From Brachionus manjavacas (lineage: Eukaryota > Rotifera > Eurotatoria > Ploima > Brachionidae): a stretch of DNA of 64,000 nt. Below the pieces are notes generated by a model that saw only the letters and a list, made by a program, of their open reading frames with translations, was not told where the DNA came from and ran no database searches. The stretch spans positions 1,178,001-1,242,000 of the forward strand of contig JAHQIY010000012.1 in the NCBI GenBank assembly GCA_019054805.1, read 5' to 3'. Positions 1 to 10,528 of this stretch are shown here, piece by piece (the stretch's first letter is position 1; each line of letters begins with the position of its first letter). A program made the translations under genes and the position numbers.

Positions 1-1240
1 GAACAAGATAATAAAAATTCATCGTCAAATTCACTTTCTTTACACTCGAGAAAGGTTAAAAAAGTAACCATTGTAATTGAACAAATTTCAAACACAGAAT
101 CTACCAAATAACCATGTTGAGTCTTGGCATCGCCAGATTCAATTAGACACTAGATAACATTTAATTGTTCCGAAAGTTCAGGAGAGAGCAAAATAAAGTA
201 GATTCAGATAAGCTTAGAAACAAAAACGGTAAACAATTTAAACCAAAAAAAGACAAACATGAGACTAATTTGAGAATTTTTCGATTAGTGACAAATTATA
301 AAAGTGAGAATATTGAAGCATTTTTAGAAGGTTTATGTAATAAATTACTAATTGATCAAGAAAAAAATTGAAATAAAATTAATTAGACTATTTATTTATT
401 GTCTGATTTTTTTTATTTTGTCTTCTTTATTTTGTATTAGTATCAATTCCCTTTTCGACTAAAGTCTTACAGTTTCTTTTATTGTCAAAAAAAAATATAT
501 GACTTTAAACTTGTTTTAATCAAATCAATGGTAAAAGGAGTTTTATTACTCAGCGTTATTTCAAATTAAATAAAGCGTGCTATACCGCAGAATTGTGAAA
601 AACAAGTCTAAAAAAAAAAAAAAAGAGTTTGAAAAATTGCATAAAAAGAAATATAAAAAAAATTAGAGCTATTTTATGTATAGTATTAAAAAATAAAAAT
701 AAATATAAGTTTAAGATTTCTTTAAGTGAACTTTAAGATTTCAAAGCTTTTCTTCGCTATTGATCCACGATCCTTCGAGTCAAATATTTTCTTCAACACC
801 CCCACTTGCTCGTCCTCTCTCTCACATCTTATTTCGTCCTTTATCATATATTTTTTCATTGCACATGCTTTTGCTGTGTTCGTGCCTGGGTTAAAGTCCA
901 ATATGTTTGTTATTTTGTATATCTCGCTCACAATATCGTTAATTCTATATTATACAATAAAATTTTTTTTTCAATATTTTGTCTTTCTATGTAATGTCAC
1001 ACTGCCATAGAAGTATCCAAGACCACATTTTTGTAATAAGCCAATTGATTTTCAATGGATTTAATAAAAAAATGACTAGTACAATATTTTGTGATCTAAA
1101 GAAATCGTTTGATATCTTACTAAAATAGCAAAAGAACCCTAGTTTCGGGAATTAAAAGAATTTAGCTAAATTTTTCTAATCGAATTTTTTCGAAACTCAA
1201 ATCATTTAGAGCCGGTTTTCAATAAGGGATCTGCCTTTCA
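1..1240. other. Mostly non-coding AT-rich DNA, possible truncated 3' coding tail
   Basis: Frame 1 is open from base 1 to a TAA at 109-111 and reads as a Ser/Asn/Lys-rich tail, so it could be the last residues of a gene starting outside the window; with 36 codons this cannot be settled. Short open frames at 165-371 (+, Lys/Asn-rich) and 722-931 (-, charged, helical-looking) have no family I recognise. Around 1020-1110 a frame reads like a very decayed reverse-transcriptase block ending in a DLKKSFDIL-like stretch, which fits the LINE fragment that follows. No convincing gene is seen. Confidence 0.3.
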
Positions 1241-1254
1241 CTTAAAATCTTCAA

Positions 1255-2060
1255 ATTATATCTAAAAGAAATTGCAAGATGGCTTTTCGAATGGAAAATG
1301 AAAATTTCTATTGAAAAGTTATTTGATCATGATTACATGATCTTTGAGAAAAAAAAGTTGAAATCAATCTTGACCTTAAAATTAATGGGAACAATTTAAA
1401 TAATTATTATTATTATTATTATGATTTATTGATTTACGCATCATAGGCAAAAAATAAAAAATAAAAAAAATTAAAAAGAAAAGTTGTTTCTTCGAATTCT
1501 ACACAATTTGAACAATAAAAATAAGCAATTCACAAATTTGAAAAAATTTAAAATAATTTATAAATAATGAGGAAATAATCGAATTCTTAGACAACACAAT
1601 GGACTCAAAACTTACTTTTGGTCCAATGGTAAATGGATTATAAGAGTGCTTTAATTCAAGACTTAATATAATAAAATATCTCTCAAATAAAAAATGGAGT
1701 TCAAAACCAAAAACATTTGGTAATCTTTACAAATCTTTGATAGAATCAATCTTGGATTATTCTTTTCCTTGTTTAAATTCATTCTCAGAAATTAACATCA
1801 AAAAAATTCAAGTAATGCAAAATTCATACCCACTCAAATATTTTGCACCAAGAGGCCTTCAATAAACTTAAACATCTAAAAGTCCCAAATCGGCTTCTTG
1901 AGTTGAGTGAGAGATATGTCAGGAGCAGAGTCATTATGTTCCACTGATCTTCAGACTGTTGGAAGAATAGAGAGAACGTTTTGAATCAAGATTGATCCAA
2001 CTCTATTGTGTAATTGCTCCCTAACAGTTTCTTCTTTTTTTCCTCAACTATCAAATATTT
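1255..2060 (+). mobile_element. Non-LTR retrotransposon (LINE family A) fragment, 3' half of reverse transcriptase
   Basis: The sequence matches, in order, the thumb and C-terminal part of the LINE open frame at 41525-43030: the WLFEWKMKISIEK block, then SNKKW, LYKSLIESILDYSFPCLNS, and the final blocks near 1900-2010. Stops and frameshifts are frequent. An AT-rich insert with an ATT run interrupts it at about 1400-1590, and a short deletion lies near 1822. It is a dead 5'-truncated copy. Confidence 0.75.
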
Positions 2061-3100
2061 AAGCATGTCTAACCTCTAGCTATTTCAGCTTGACGTTTTT
2101 GATTTTTTTTTCATTATTTAATCCTTTATATTTTAAAGGGTGATATTTATTGTATCATCAAATATCTAAAATTTATCATCAAAAAATTGAGTAAATAACA
2201 TCAAAATTCCAGTCATGGACAAAATTCGATATTTACCGATTATTCGATTATTCAACTATTAAATGATTGTTAAATTTTCAAATAATTTCCGGTAGAATTT
2301 TAAACAAACTGGGGATTGAATGGGGTCTGGGCCGCAGCCCCGGTTTAGGGAATCCGGTTAATTAGAAGTAAAGAGAGATCTTAATAAATTTATTCTGAAT
2401 TATTTACCCGAAAAGCTGAATAATCGAATAATCGAATAGTCATTCAGTTGAAAAATTAGTTGAAATTAAATATATTTGAATTGTTGAATAATTGTATTTA
2501 AAAAAATATTGTCCATATTTTGGTAAATTATTCTGAACAGCAATATAATATAAAATGTTTGCATTTTTAGCATTTTGAATATCTTGGACAATCATATAAA
2601 ATTCTCGTATTATTATAACCAATTATTTTTATTTACATCAGCTGGTATTATATGCTTTCATTATTTACAAAATCATCGAAATATTTTCTAATTTTTTTCA
2701 TATTCAAATCTTGGGCTTTTTTGAACTAACTATTGATTTAATTTGAATTGTGAATTGAAAGATGTAGATTGAAAATAAAATATACAATTATTTGCTTACA
2801 AAACTACTGTTATAATGATTTATAAATCATTGTAAAATTCCATAATTTTTACAAAAAATAACGTATTGCTGATTGATTTCAAAGTAATTTAATTTTGAAG
2901 TAAAATTTTAATTAAATGCTTTATTTAATTATTAGTGTAATTTTTTTTTGATTTAGAGAAAAAAAAATTGATGCATCATAAATTAAGTTATTTCTATTTG
3001 TTGTTAAAAAAATATTTTTGACGACAAAAATTTAATTTTGATGATAAATTTGAGTAAAATTTTGATGCCAAATTCTGATTTATTTCATGATGAAAATATT
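2061..3100. other. AT-rich DNA with a small imperfect inverted repeat
   Basis: No gene seen. Near 2232-2260 the motif gattattcgattattca recurs in reverse complement near 2416-2440 (gaataatcgaataatcgaa), with a GC-richer centre at 2310-2360. This looks like a short non-autonomous inverted-repeat element, but its ends are unclear. The rest is simple AT-rich sequence. Confidence 0.35.
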
Positions 3101-3814
3101 GGCAATGTGAAATATTAGTACAAAAATTACAGCACAAAAAGTAAAAACGCTATAATTTTTTTTCTAATTGTGTAAAAATGGTTCTGTAAACAGTACAATA
3201 TTGTACAAATTTTTTAGAAACAAATACCAAGCTCTGCAAAAACTCTGCAATTTATGGCAATGTGAAAAATTAGTACAAAAATTACAGGACAAAAAGTAAA
3301 AACGCTATAATTTTTTTTCTAATTGTGCAAAAATGGTTCTGTAAACAGTACAATATTGTACAAATTTTTTAGAAACGAATACCAAGCTCTGCGAAAACTC
3401 TGCATTTTTCTGTAAAATGCACACCATCAAAAAATATATGATTAATATCTGCAATAAATTGCAGAGTTTTCGCAGAGCTTGGTATTCGTTTCTAAAAAAT
3501 TTGTACAATATTGTACTGTTTACAGAACCATTTTTGCACAATTAGAAAAAAAATTATAGCGTTTTTACTTTTTGTACTGTAATTTTTGTACCAATATTTC
3601 ACATTGCCCAATTTATTGCATATATTAATCATATATTTTTTGATGGTGTGCATTTTACAGAAAAATGCAGAGTTTTTGCAGTGCTTGGTATTCGTTTCTA
3701 AAAAATTTGTACAATATTGTACTGTTTACAGAACCATTTTTACACAATTAGAAAAAAAATTATAGCGTTTTTACTTTTTGTACTGTAATTTTTGTACTAA
3801 TATTTCACATTGCC
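3101..3814. mobile_element. Fold-back (long-TIR) non-autonomous DNA transposon with 8-bp target duplication
   Basis: The element begins GGCAATGTGA and ends with its reverse complement. Its arms are built from about 150-bp units containing ctgtaaacagtacaatattg, aaaacgctataat and accaagctctgc. Two units lie in forward order (from 3101 and from about 3254) and two in reverse (from about 3463 and 3660), so the whole can fold into a long hairpin. The direct repeat aaaatatt occurs at 3093-3100 and at 3815-3822, an exact 8-bp target-site duplication. An open frame at 3305-3541 is a by-product of the arms. No transposase is encoded; 8-bp duplications suit hAT or Merlin-type mobilisation. Confidence 0.85.
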
Positions 3815-4004
3815 AAAATATTTGCTCCCTATTTTAAATTTCACTTTTTACATAGTCTCCAAGGCGTTCATCCAAATAAATACAATGAATCCGAAAAAAA
3901 TTTTGAGTGAAAAATCAGACACGTGATGGTAGTGTTTATTTTTGTTTAATTAAAAAAAAAAATTAATTTAAAACGGAAAAAAAAAGTAATCTAAACTCTA
4001 TAAT

Positions 4005-5533
4005 TTAAAGCAGCATACTAGCCGGGTTCTCCATATACTTTTTAAATTGTTCTAACCATTTGGCTCCGACGGCGCCATCGACCACTCTGTGATCTGCAGA
4101 CAAAGTCACACTCATAAAAGTGGCCACCCTTTGCCTAAATAAATAAATTTTTAAATAAAAGCCCTCTCTCTCTGTTATATTTTTTACCCATTTTTGTCAT
4201 CAGGAACAAGCCGTCTATCGGCGCCGCCAACAGCTAGGATACACGACTGTGGCGGATTAATCACCGCCGAGAACGACTTTATTCCAAACATGCCCAAATT
4301 CGAAATTGTAAAAGTTCCACCCATGAACTCGTGTGGCTGCAGTTTGTTTTCCTTTGCCTTCTTGGCCAAGCTGGTCACGTCAAAGTTAATGCTCGACAGT
4401 CCCTTCTGGTCCGCATTGAACACAATGGGCGTTATTAGACCATTGGGTGTAGCTACAGCCACGTTTATGTCAACGTTGTTGTACTTGCGGATGAATGTGT
4501 CCATCCATGCCGAATTGGCCTCGGGCACTTTTTTGCAAGCAAGAGCCGATGCTTTGACCACAAAGTCATTTATTGAGATTTTTATGCTTTCTGCGGCCAA
4601 TTGCTCATTCAGATCTTTTCTTACCTTGAGCACATTTTCCAAGTCCACATCGATGGTCAAGTAGTAGTGGGGCACAGTTTGTTTTGATTGAGTGAGACGC
4701 TTGGCAGTGACAGCACGGTAGTTGTTGATATCCAAGTCTTGGTAGGAGAGCTCAGCAGCTGGTCGTGCAGGAACAGCCTTTGGAGATTCGACCACATAGC
4801 TCTGAACGTCCTGAGCTCTCACTTGGCCGTCGGGACCGCTTCCTGTCACCAAAGACAAGTCGATGCTTCGCTCAGCAGCTAGTTTTTTGGCCAAAGGAGT
4901 GGCGAAGACTCGTTCAGCTGATTTGCTGCTCGGTTGAGCTTGTGGCGCGGGAGAAGGAGACGGTGGTGGTGGCGGCGGTGGCGGTGTCTGATTTTGGGTG
5001 TGAGCTGGCTGGGGAGCTTCGGCTTTGGCTTGTTCGGCCACAGGTTGAGGCGCCGAGGCCGATTCAGCCTCTGGTTTGTAGTCGGCAAAGGCGCTGATCT
5101 GGGATTGATCGGTGACCATGATGCACAGCAGAGTTCTAAGCGGCAAGTCTTTGCTCTTTTCTGGAACGAGTATTTTGGCTATGTAGCCTTCGTCGGTGGC
5201 CTCGAGACCCATTGTTGCTTTGTCGGTCTCGATTTCGGCGATCAGATCTCCTTCCATGACATGGTCGCCCTCCTTTTTGGCCCACTTGGCCAGCGTGCCC
5301 TGCTCCATGGTCGGCGATAGTGCCGGCAGAACAATTTTTGTGTGCTCCGGAAACGAGACCAAAAATCGTTTGCTTATGTTGAAGCTGTTAAGAAAAGTTA
5401 ACTTTGGTGATGATGGCTTGGAAACGATTGTACTAAGGCGCACTAGTCGAGACATTGAATAGGATCTTTGTGGCATCAAACTAAGCAGACTAGTGAGCCG
5501 TTTGCTCGACGTGGACACCAAAGCGCGCTGCAT
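4005..5533 (-). CDS. DLAT: Pyruvate dehydrogenase complex E2, dihydrolipoamide acetyltransferase
   Basis: Core E2 subunit of the mitochondrial pyruvate dehydrogenase complex; it transfers the acetyl group from lipoamide to CoA. Two exons: 5533-4188 and 4134-4005, joined across a 53-bp GT..AG intron in phase 2, giving 491 residues. In order: a basic Ser/Arg-rich mitochondrial presequence (about 1-60); one lipoyl domain (about 65-142) with the lipoylated lysine in IETDKATM (about residue 105); an Ala/Pro linker with a run of eight prolines (about 150-207); the peripheral-subunit-binding domain (about 209-245); and the CoA acyltransferase domain to the end. The catalytic motif DHRVVDG (His about 464) is in the second exon, so that exon is essential. 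Mammalian DLAT has two lipoyl domains; this copy has one. E3BP is an alternative, but it lacks the catalytic histidine seen here. Confidence 0.96.
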
Positions 5534-5767
5534 TTTTGCTCGATTATCTAAAATTAAAATAATAGATACTTTGATCTAAATTTTATGTTATAACTAGTTT
5601 AAATTTTGTTGGAATAAAACAACAAATTTGCAGCTTTACTTTAGCATGCTTGCTGTATAGAAAATTTATTGTGCTTGCCTTCAACAATGCATTATTATAT
5701 GTAATTTTTAGCTTGCCACTTTCAAAAAGCATAGCTTAAATGACAAATACTTAAGTGGTTTAGTTGG

Positions 5768-6300
5768 GCCACCCTCCTATTTTTGTTGTTGACCGGGCTT
5801 GGGACCGGCTATGGCATAGTTATGGCCAAAAGAAGACTGTGGGACGTTCATCAATGAACAAGGCCACTCAACCGAGCACAATGCTGCGATCTCGACCCTG
5901 CTCACGACTAGCTTGGAACCACAAACCAAGCATATTCTCGCCTATGGCAGAATACTTAACTTTGTCTTCTTTTAATTGTGAATTTTTTTAGACTTGTCTA
6001 AGATGCTTCTTTTTTCAAATGGTCAAAATATGATTAAATGTTCAATGTTGCTTTCTTTTTTTGAAAATTGTTCAAAACCTAATTCACTCATTACGAAAAA
6101 CTTGTGATTGTTTTAAAAAAGGGTCAGTTTTTAAATTTAAAGTGAATGATCTCTATTGTAGTAATAGTCTGAATAATTGCAACAACTTTGAATATTGAAT
6201 ATAATGTATTACGTAATTGAAGCACTGTACATCAAATAAATGATGTTTGTTCAAATTTCAATGAGCGTTTTGCTTAAAACAGTAATACTAACAATTGCTA
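5768..6300 (+). repeat. Interspersed repeat R, copy 1, with downstream duplicated flank
   Basis: A GC-rich core starting gccaccctcc and running to about 5960 stands out from the AT-rich surroundings, followed by an AT-rich tail to ttcttttttcaaa near 6018. It recurs at 10529-10781, 12066-12320 and, inverted, 31007-31259, nearly identical in the core. The core has an open frame on this strand, but the frame is not obviously coding. From about 6020 to 6300 the sequence matches 12320-12600, and around 6073-6150 it also resembles the upstream region of the LRR gene at 6852-6925, including the reverse complement of its start codon context. So this block carries a decapitated LRR gene start. Confidence 0.8.
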
Positions 6301-6354
6301 TTTTTTTTTTTTTTTTTTTTTTAATGAATAAAATTTTTTTAAAAAAATAAAAAA

Positions 6355-6870
6355 TTATGTTTTAACAGATTTTAGATTGTGTAAGTGATCAAAGGCATCT
6401 TTTGATAATTTTTCAATTGGATTACCAAATAAATCAAGAGTTATTAGATTATTTAATCCGGAAAATGTTGAACTTGTAATTTCTTTTATTTTATTTAGAG
6501 ACAAATCCAGACTTTTTAGGTTTTTCATGTTCTCAAACGCACCATCATGTATTTTTTCTAAATTGGTATCAGAAATTGCTAGGAACTTAATATTTTTAAA
6601 ATGAGCCAAAGACTCTTTAGAAATTTCAGTCAAGAAAATACTGTTTAAATTAAGTTCTACCAAATTTTCAAAGTCTTTGAAGTAAGAAGGCTCATAGCTT
6701 AGAGAAAACGAGGAAATAGAAAGACGCTTGATTAATTTGAATTTTGAAAAAAAATGATCGGGCAATTCATAAACTTGCATTAAGATAAAATCACATTCCT
6801 CAATTAAATCTACATTAACCACAGTATCCATTACGTCAAAGTCTACATCGTCAAAACCTAATTCACTCAT
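6355..6870 (-). CDS. Small leucine-rich-repeat protein
   Basis: A single-exon frame of 171 residues. From about residue 45 it holds five or six leucine-rich repeats of about 24 residues with the LxxLxLxxNxI pattern, for example MKNLKSLDLSLNKIKEI and LNNLITLDLFGNPIEKL. There is no signal peptide, membrane segment or C-terminal cap, so it is either a short intracellular LRR protein or the surviving part of a larger receptor-like gene. The start (MSELGF) is chosen because this start and its upstream DNA are also duplicated near 6073-6095 and 12375. A partial second copy lies at 12662-16670. LRR repeats do not give a specific function. Confidence 0.6.
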   Translation of the reverse strand: MSELGFDDVDFDVMDTVVNVDLIEECDFILMQVYELPDHFFSKFKLIKRLSISSFSLSYEPSYFKDFENLVELNLNSIFLTEISKESLAHFKNIKFLAISDTNLEKIHDGAFENMKNLKSLDLSLNKIKEITSSTFSGLNNLITLDLFGNPIEKLSKDAFDHLHNLKSVKT

Positions 6871-7326
6871 TACGTAACACTTGTGATTGTTTTAAAAAAG
6901 GGTCAGCTTTTAAATTTGAAGAGCAAGTGTTCTAATGTTGTAAAAATTATTATCAGGAGTAGTTCCTGCGGTATAATGATTTATGCCAGCGGAAAATTTG
7001 CGCTTGCCATTAAGGCTATTGTCGAAATGATTAAAACAAGTTTTATTGTTTCCGAATGTAAAATTGAATTTAATGTATTACGTAATCAAACAAATTTTGA
7101 TTATTTTGTTTTTTTGGATTGTTTTGTTCAATTGAAAATGAGCACAATAAAAAAAGTAAAAAAATTACTTATTAATTAATTTATTTATTCAAAAGATGGC
7201 CTAATAGGCATTAAATGTAAAAAAAAAAAATAAAAAATTAAGATTAAAAATATTACTAATTTAAATAGCAATTAAGAGGAAAAAAAAGCAAAAAAATTAA
7301 TCAATTTCCAACTTTTTTTCCTTCAG
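6871..7326. other. LRR upstream region and AT-rich spacer
   Basis: The first 70 bases duplicate the block near 6075-6150 (cttgtgattgttttaaaaaagggtcag), so they are probably the LRR promoter or 5' untranslated region. A 98-codon frame on the plus strand (6883-7179) has no recognisable features. The rest is simple AT-rich sequence. Confidence 0.35.
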
Positions 7327-8214
7327 TGGTGTTCCGGATTTAGTAATTTACGATAATTTACGTAAAAATAGTAAATTTGCCGAATTTTACGTAAAATATT
7401 GTAAATTTACGTAAATTTACTTGATTTAACTAAAATTTCATAAAACCTGAGAACAAGAATTGCTCCAGTAACAGATGAACCATAGTTTACTAAAGCGACT
7501 AGACCCGAAAAAGTATGTTTTCTTCTTATAAAATTTTGAGTTTAGTGATTAAACGTTTGGTGCATTTAAACAAAAACTTAATTAATGAAAAATGGACAAT
7601 AGAGCGTAGTTAATTTTTTAGACTACAAATATTATCTTTAAGGATCATCATATCACAAACCCGAAGTCAAAATTTGTTTTAATTTAAAAACAAAAAACTA
7701 AGCTTTTCATGCTTGCAATTCTAATTTAAAATTATTTTTTTTTGAAACTGAAAAAAAAATTTGAAACATAGCACTTTTTCAATTTTATTTCAACATTGGA
7801 TATATTTTGTAATTCAAACACAAAAAATTAAACCAGATATTAATTAAAGGAATTGAAAATCAAGAAGGTCGGTCAAACAATTAAAAAGCATTAAAACTAT
7901 TTTAAATATTTTTTTTAACGTAAAAAATGTAAATAAAAAATTTTTTCAAATTAATTTAAAATTTCTAATTTTTTACTATTTTTTACCATTAAATTGATTA
8001 CATTTTACCAAAATTTACGTAAATTATGGTAGGTTTTTTTTTCATAATTTTGAATATAAATATTGAAGGATAAAAAATATTCATTTTTTTTTTAAAAAGA
8101 GCCAAATTATTTCAATTTTTTTTACATATATTTACGTTTTTTTACATTTGTAAATTTACGTTAATTTACAATATTTTACGTAAAATTCGGTAAATTACTA
8201 AATCCGGAACACCA
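7327..8214. mobile_element. Non-autonomous DNA transposon with 24-bp terminal inverted repeats
   Basis: The ends are an exact 24-bp inverted repeat: tggtgttccggatttagtaa at 7327 onward and its complement ending at 8214. Inside each end the motif tttacgtaaatt recurs several times in both orientations (7350-7430 and 7985-8190), so the subterminal regions can pair as well. The 888-bp body has no open frame worth calling. I could not find a clear target duplication. A related tttacgtaaatttt motif appears near 37540. Confidence 0.75.
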
Positions 8215-8545
8215 ACACTACTTTTTTATTTTTTTAAATTTGTTCAATTAAAATTCAGTTTTCTATTAACGATGGATGAAAACTATTTTGTTGATCTAAT
8301 TAATACATTATTTTTCCCATAATTTTCACATTAAGTTCCGAAATAGGACAAGAGTATCCAGTAACGAACCCTGAGGCTAGGCTCACCAAAATTATGCTCT
8401 TAAGTCCTCAGACTTTGAACTAAAAGAACGAAGGAGAGAGGTAACTTATCTTCAATATTTCACTATTACGACTATTAAAGCTATCTTAAATATTGCTATT
8501 TTAAGCGATTCCTGTCCTTGGTTTACCCCCAGATTAAAATTTTTT
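8215..8545. other. AT-rich spacer with a possible coding relic
   Basis: From about 8390 to 8520 a plus-strand frame reads through KERRREVTYLQYF-like residues, which faintly resembles the C-terminal region of LINE reverse transcriptases. It is too short to assign. Nothing else is seen. Confidence 0.2.
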
Positions 8546-8839
8546 GCAGAGTCAGAAAACGGACAAAATTCTGAACAAATTTTTGAGCTCATTTTTTTAA
8601 ATTTTTGACCCAAAAAAAGTAAATTTTAATAAAAAAAATTGAAATTTTTAATTTTAACTAATTTATTAAAAAAATACATAGTCACATTTTAGAAGTCATT
8701 ATTTCTCTACATAAAAGAAGTGAATTTTTTTAAAAAAATCTACACTTTTTGGCCAAAATCTATGGATTTAAAAGTCAAAAATTAAAAAAAAAGAGTTTAA
8801 AAATTTGTTCAGAATGTTGTCCGGTTTCTGATTCTGCCT
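8546..8839. mobile_element. MITE-like inverted repeat of about 294 bp
   Basis: The left arm (gcagagtcagaaaacggaca, 8546-8590) is the near-exact reverse complement of 8794-8839, each about 42 bp and differing at a few positions. The internal region is AT-rich without an open frame. Poly-T and poly-A runs flank the arms, which hides any target duplication. Confidence 0.7.
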
Positions 8840-9307
8840 AAAAAAAAATAATCTAATTATTTATTTTCGGGTGAAAACTCCAAAAATTTTCGTCTCCGTC
8901 AATTTTAATGGTCAAAACTTATTTTTTAAAAACAAATGAATACACCATTTTGTAGCTTAGAAAAAGAGCTTTAAGAATCTGTATAATAATAATCAAATAT
9001 GGTTACAAATCATTAGATTTTTAGAACTAAAAGGATACAACTAATAATTTTGGTGCCATGCTTTGAGAGGGGGTAGCCAAAAAAATTTTTTCTTAAGCCC
9101 CCCTAAAAAATCGGCTTTCCTAGATTTCCGTATGTGCAGAATAAAAATTTGTGATCGAAAAAGTCAAATTCAGATAGTGCTGTAGTTTTGACCTGCGCGA
9201 ACCTTACATGTGTTATTATTTTTTTAATAAAATTTTTTAATCTTAATAAATTAAATAAAGACGTTTGATTTTTAAAGAATTTATTTAAAAAAAAATTAAT
9301 TCAAGAT
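8840..9307. other. Spacer, nothing recognised
   Basis: AT-rich DNA with one slightly GC-richer patch at 9050-9130 (gagggggtagcc). I see no open frame, repeat partner or RNA motif in it. Confidence 0.3.
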
Positions 9308-9889
9308 TTAATCTTTATTTTTAACAGCAACATAATTACTTGAATCCAAAACCTGTTTTTGAATTAGAATTTCAAAAGCGTCTCTGAGTCGCTTGAAAAT
9401 TTCCTTCAAAACATTGCTGTCCAGTTTGTACCCGAGACTAATTTTGTAAAGAACGTCCTGAAAAACGTGTGACACATCATCGACAATTTTATTAAAAGTC
9501 TCTCCGAATTGCATCCAAAACAAAACTAAATTCTTTTGCTCATCCTCTGTTAAGTTCTTGATTTGCTCGGTCACTTCATTCTCTTGTTGTTTGAGCAAAT
9601 CTTTGATCTTGGCAAAGTATTCTTGGATTTTTTTTTGATTTTTCGCAGTCATTTCAGATGAAGAAATTTCACTGGGCTCATTTTCATTTGCAGGACTGAC
9701 CATCTGGTTCCAAAAGTAAGAAATGCTTTCGTATAAACTTCTAGGAAGGTACTTAAGCCGGTCGAATTTAGAAGAAAATTCTTGGGCTCTTTTAAGAACC
9801 AGTCTTAGTGTTTCATTTTGGTTAACATAGCTTACAGTTATTGTTCTAGTCTTGTCGGCTTTACAATTCATTTTTGTTGAGAAAATCAA
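9308..9889 (-). CDS. Uncharacterised helical protein, member of a divergent paralogue pair
   Basis: A single-exon frame of 193 residues, or 187 if the second Met is used. No signal peptide or membrane segment. It is rich in Lys, Glu, Gln and hydrophobics with a helical pattern; residues about 85-150 look like amphipathic helices. The stretch from LTEDEQKNLVLFW to about residue 150 aligns without gaps with LSIRHQREVVKFW onward in the neighbouring gene on the other strand: both have an Ile/Leu-Gln-Val-Phe-Trp core followed by an F..I...S helix. I do not recognise the family. The gene is separated from its paralogue's start by only 106 bp, so the two probably share a promoter. Confidence 0.6.
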   Translation of the reverse strand: MIFSTKMNCKADKTRTITVSYVNQNETLRLVLKRAQEFSSKFDRLKYLPRSLYESISYFWNQMVSPANENEPSEISSSEMTAKNQKKIQEYFAKIKDLLKQQENEVTEQIKNLTEDEQKNLVLFWMQFGETFNKIVDDVSHVFQDVLYKISLGYKLDSNVLKEIFKRLRDAFEILIQKQVLDSSNYVAVKNKD

Positions 9890-9995
9890 AGATTCGAAGA
9901 GCTTAAATATTCAGGGTTTACATCGAAGCACTCGTGTTTTGGTGGATATAAAGAGAGAAAGAGAGAGAGAGAATTTTTTTCAGTTGATTTTAAAA
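9890..9995. promoter_or_regulatory. Probable bidirectional promoter with a GA-repeat tract
   Basis: The 106 bp between the two divergent starts include a purine tract (agagagaaagagagagagag) at about 9951-9972, followed by tttttttcag just before the plus-strand start. GA tracts are typical binding sites of GAGA-type factors in animals. The tttttttcag could instead be a splice acceptor for a 5' untranslated exon or for trans-splicing. Confidence 0.4.
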
Positions 9996-10448
9996 ATGGA
10001 GGAAATTTTCTCAGGCCTAGAGTTTGAATGCAATTTATTAAAGTCTCTAATGCAAGACTCAAATCTTAGCTCGACGCAAATTGTGGAAAATTTCGCCGAA
10101 AATTTGTTCCAAGAAATTCAAAATACCAATAATAGTCTCAGTGAATACATGTCTGTTCAGGACAGCTGTAGAGTTATTGGTGAGACATTTAAAAGAATGA
10201 AGAACAGCTTGGAAAGGACCGAAGCACAAGTAGTAGCTGAGATACCAAAGCTGTCGATAAGGCATCAGAGGGAAGTGGTGAAATTTTGGAGCCATGCAAG
10301 TAAATTTTTCGAACGAATTATTGGCATGATAAGCGAAGCGTATTCGTGGCTAGTGAAAAATGTGAGAAATGGTCTAAGATGGGTGAAAAGTAAAATCACA
10401 ACAATTTATGATTATCTTGTATCTCTATTCAATTTTTTGAATTATTAA
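9996..10448 (+). CDS. Uncharacterised helical protein, second member of the divergent pair
   Basis: The frame is open from about 9852, but ATG 9996 (MEEIFSGLEFE) is the better start: the region before it is GA-repeat and a pyrimidine tract ending in cag. The product is 150 residues, acidic at the start and basic and hydrophobic at the end (WLVKNVRNGLRWVKSK and a final YDYLVSLFNFLNY), so it may bind membranes through an amphipathic C-terminal helix. Residues about 64-125 align without gaps with about 88-150 of the neighbour. The mixture of conserved core and diverged ends suggests an old duplication. Function unknown. Confidence 0.6.
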   Translation: MEEIFSGLEFECNLLKSLMQDSNLSSTQIVENFAENLFQEIQNTNNSLSEYMSVQDSCRVIGETFKRMKNSLERTEAQVVAEIPKLSIRHQREVVKFWSHASKFFERIIGMISEAYSWLVKNVRNGLRWVKSKITTIYDYLVSLFNFLNY

Positions 10449-10528
10449 ATTAAATTTTTTTAAAATTGTTAAGTACCGAATTTTTTTTATTAATTAATAA
10501 AATTTTCTTTTTTAAAAGTTTTTATTCA

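Noticed and set aside
4194-5462. Several long plus-strand frames opposite DLAT
   Set aside because: Shadows of the GC-rich minus-strand gene.
5764-5991. Protein-like frame in repeat R (also at 10466 and 31036)
   Set aside because: The frame is kept because the DNA is nearly identical in all copies. The opposite strand is open too (12028-12228), so coding cannot be inferred.
5768-6020. Repeat R as U3 snoRNA, 5S rRNA or spliced-leader RNA
   Set aside because: A box C-like cattgatgaacg and an agcagggtcg word are present on the minus strand, but boxes A, B and D, a 5S fold and an Sm site are not.
6883-7179. 98-codon plus-strand frame after the LRR gene
   Set aside because: Half of it is the duplicated LRR upstream block; no domain and no repeat-supported conservation as protein.
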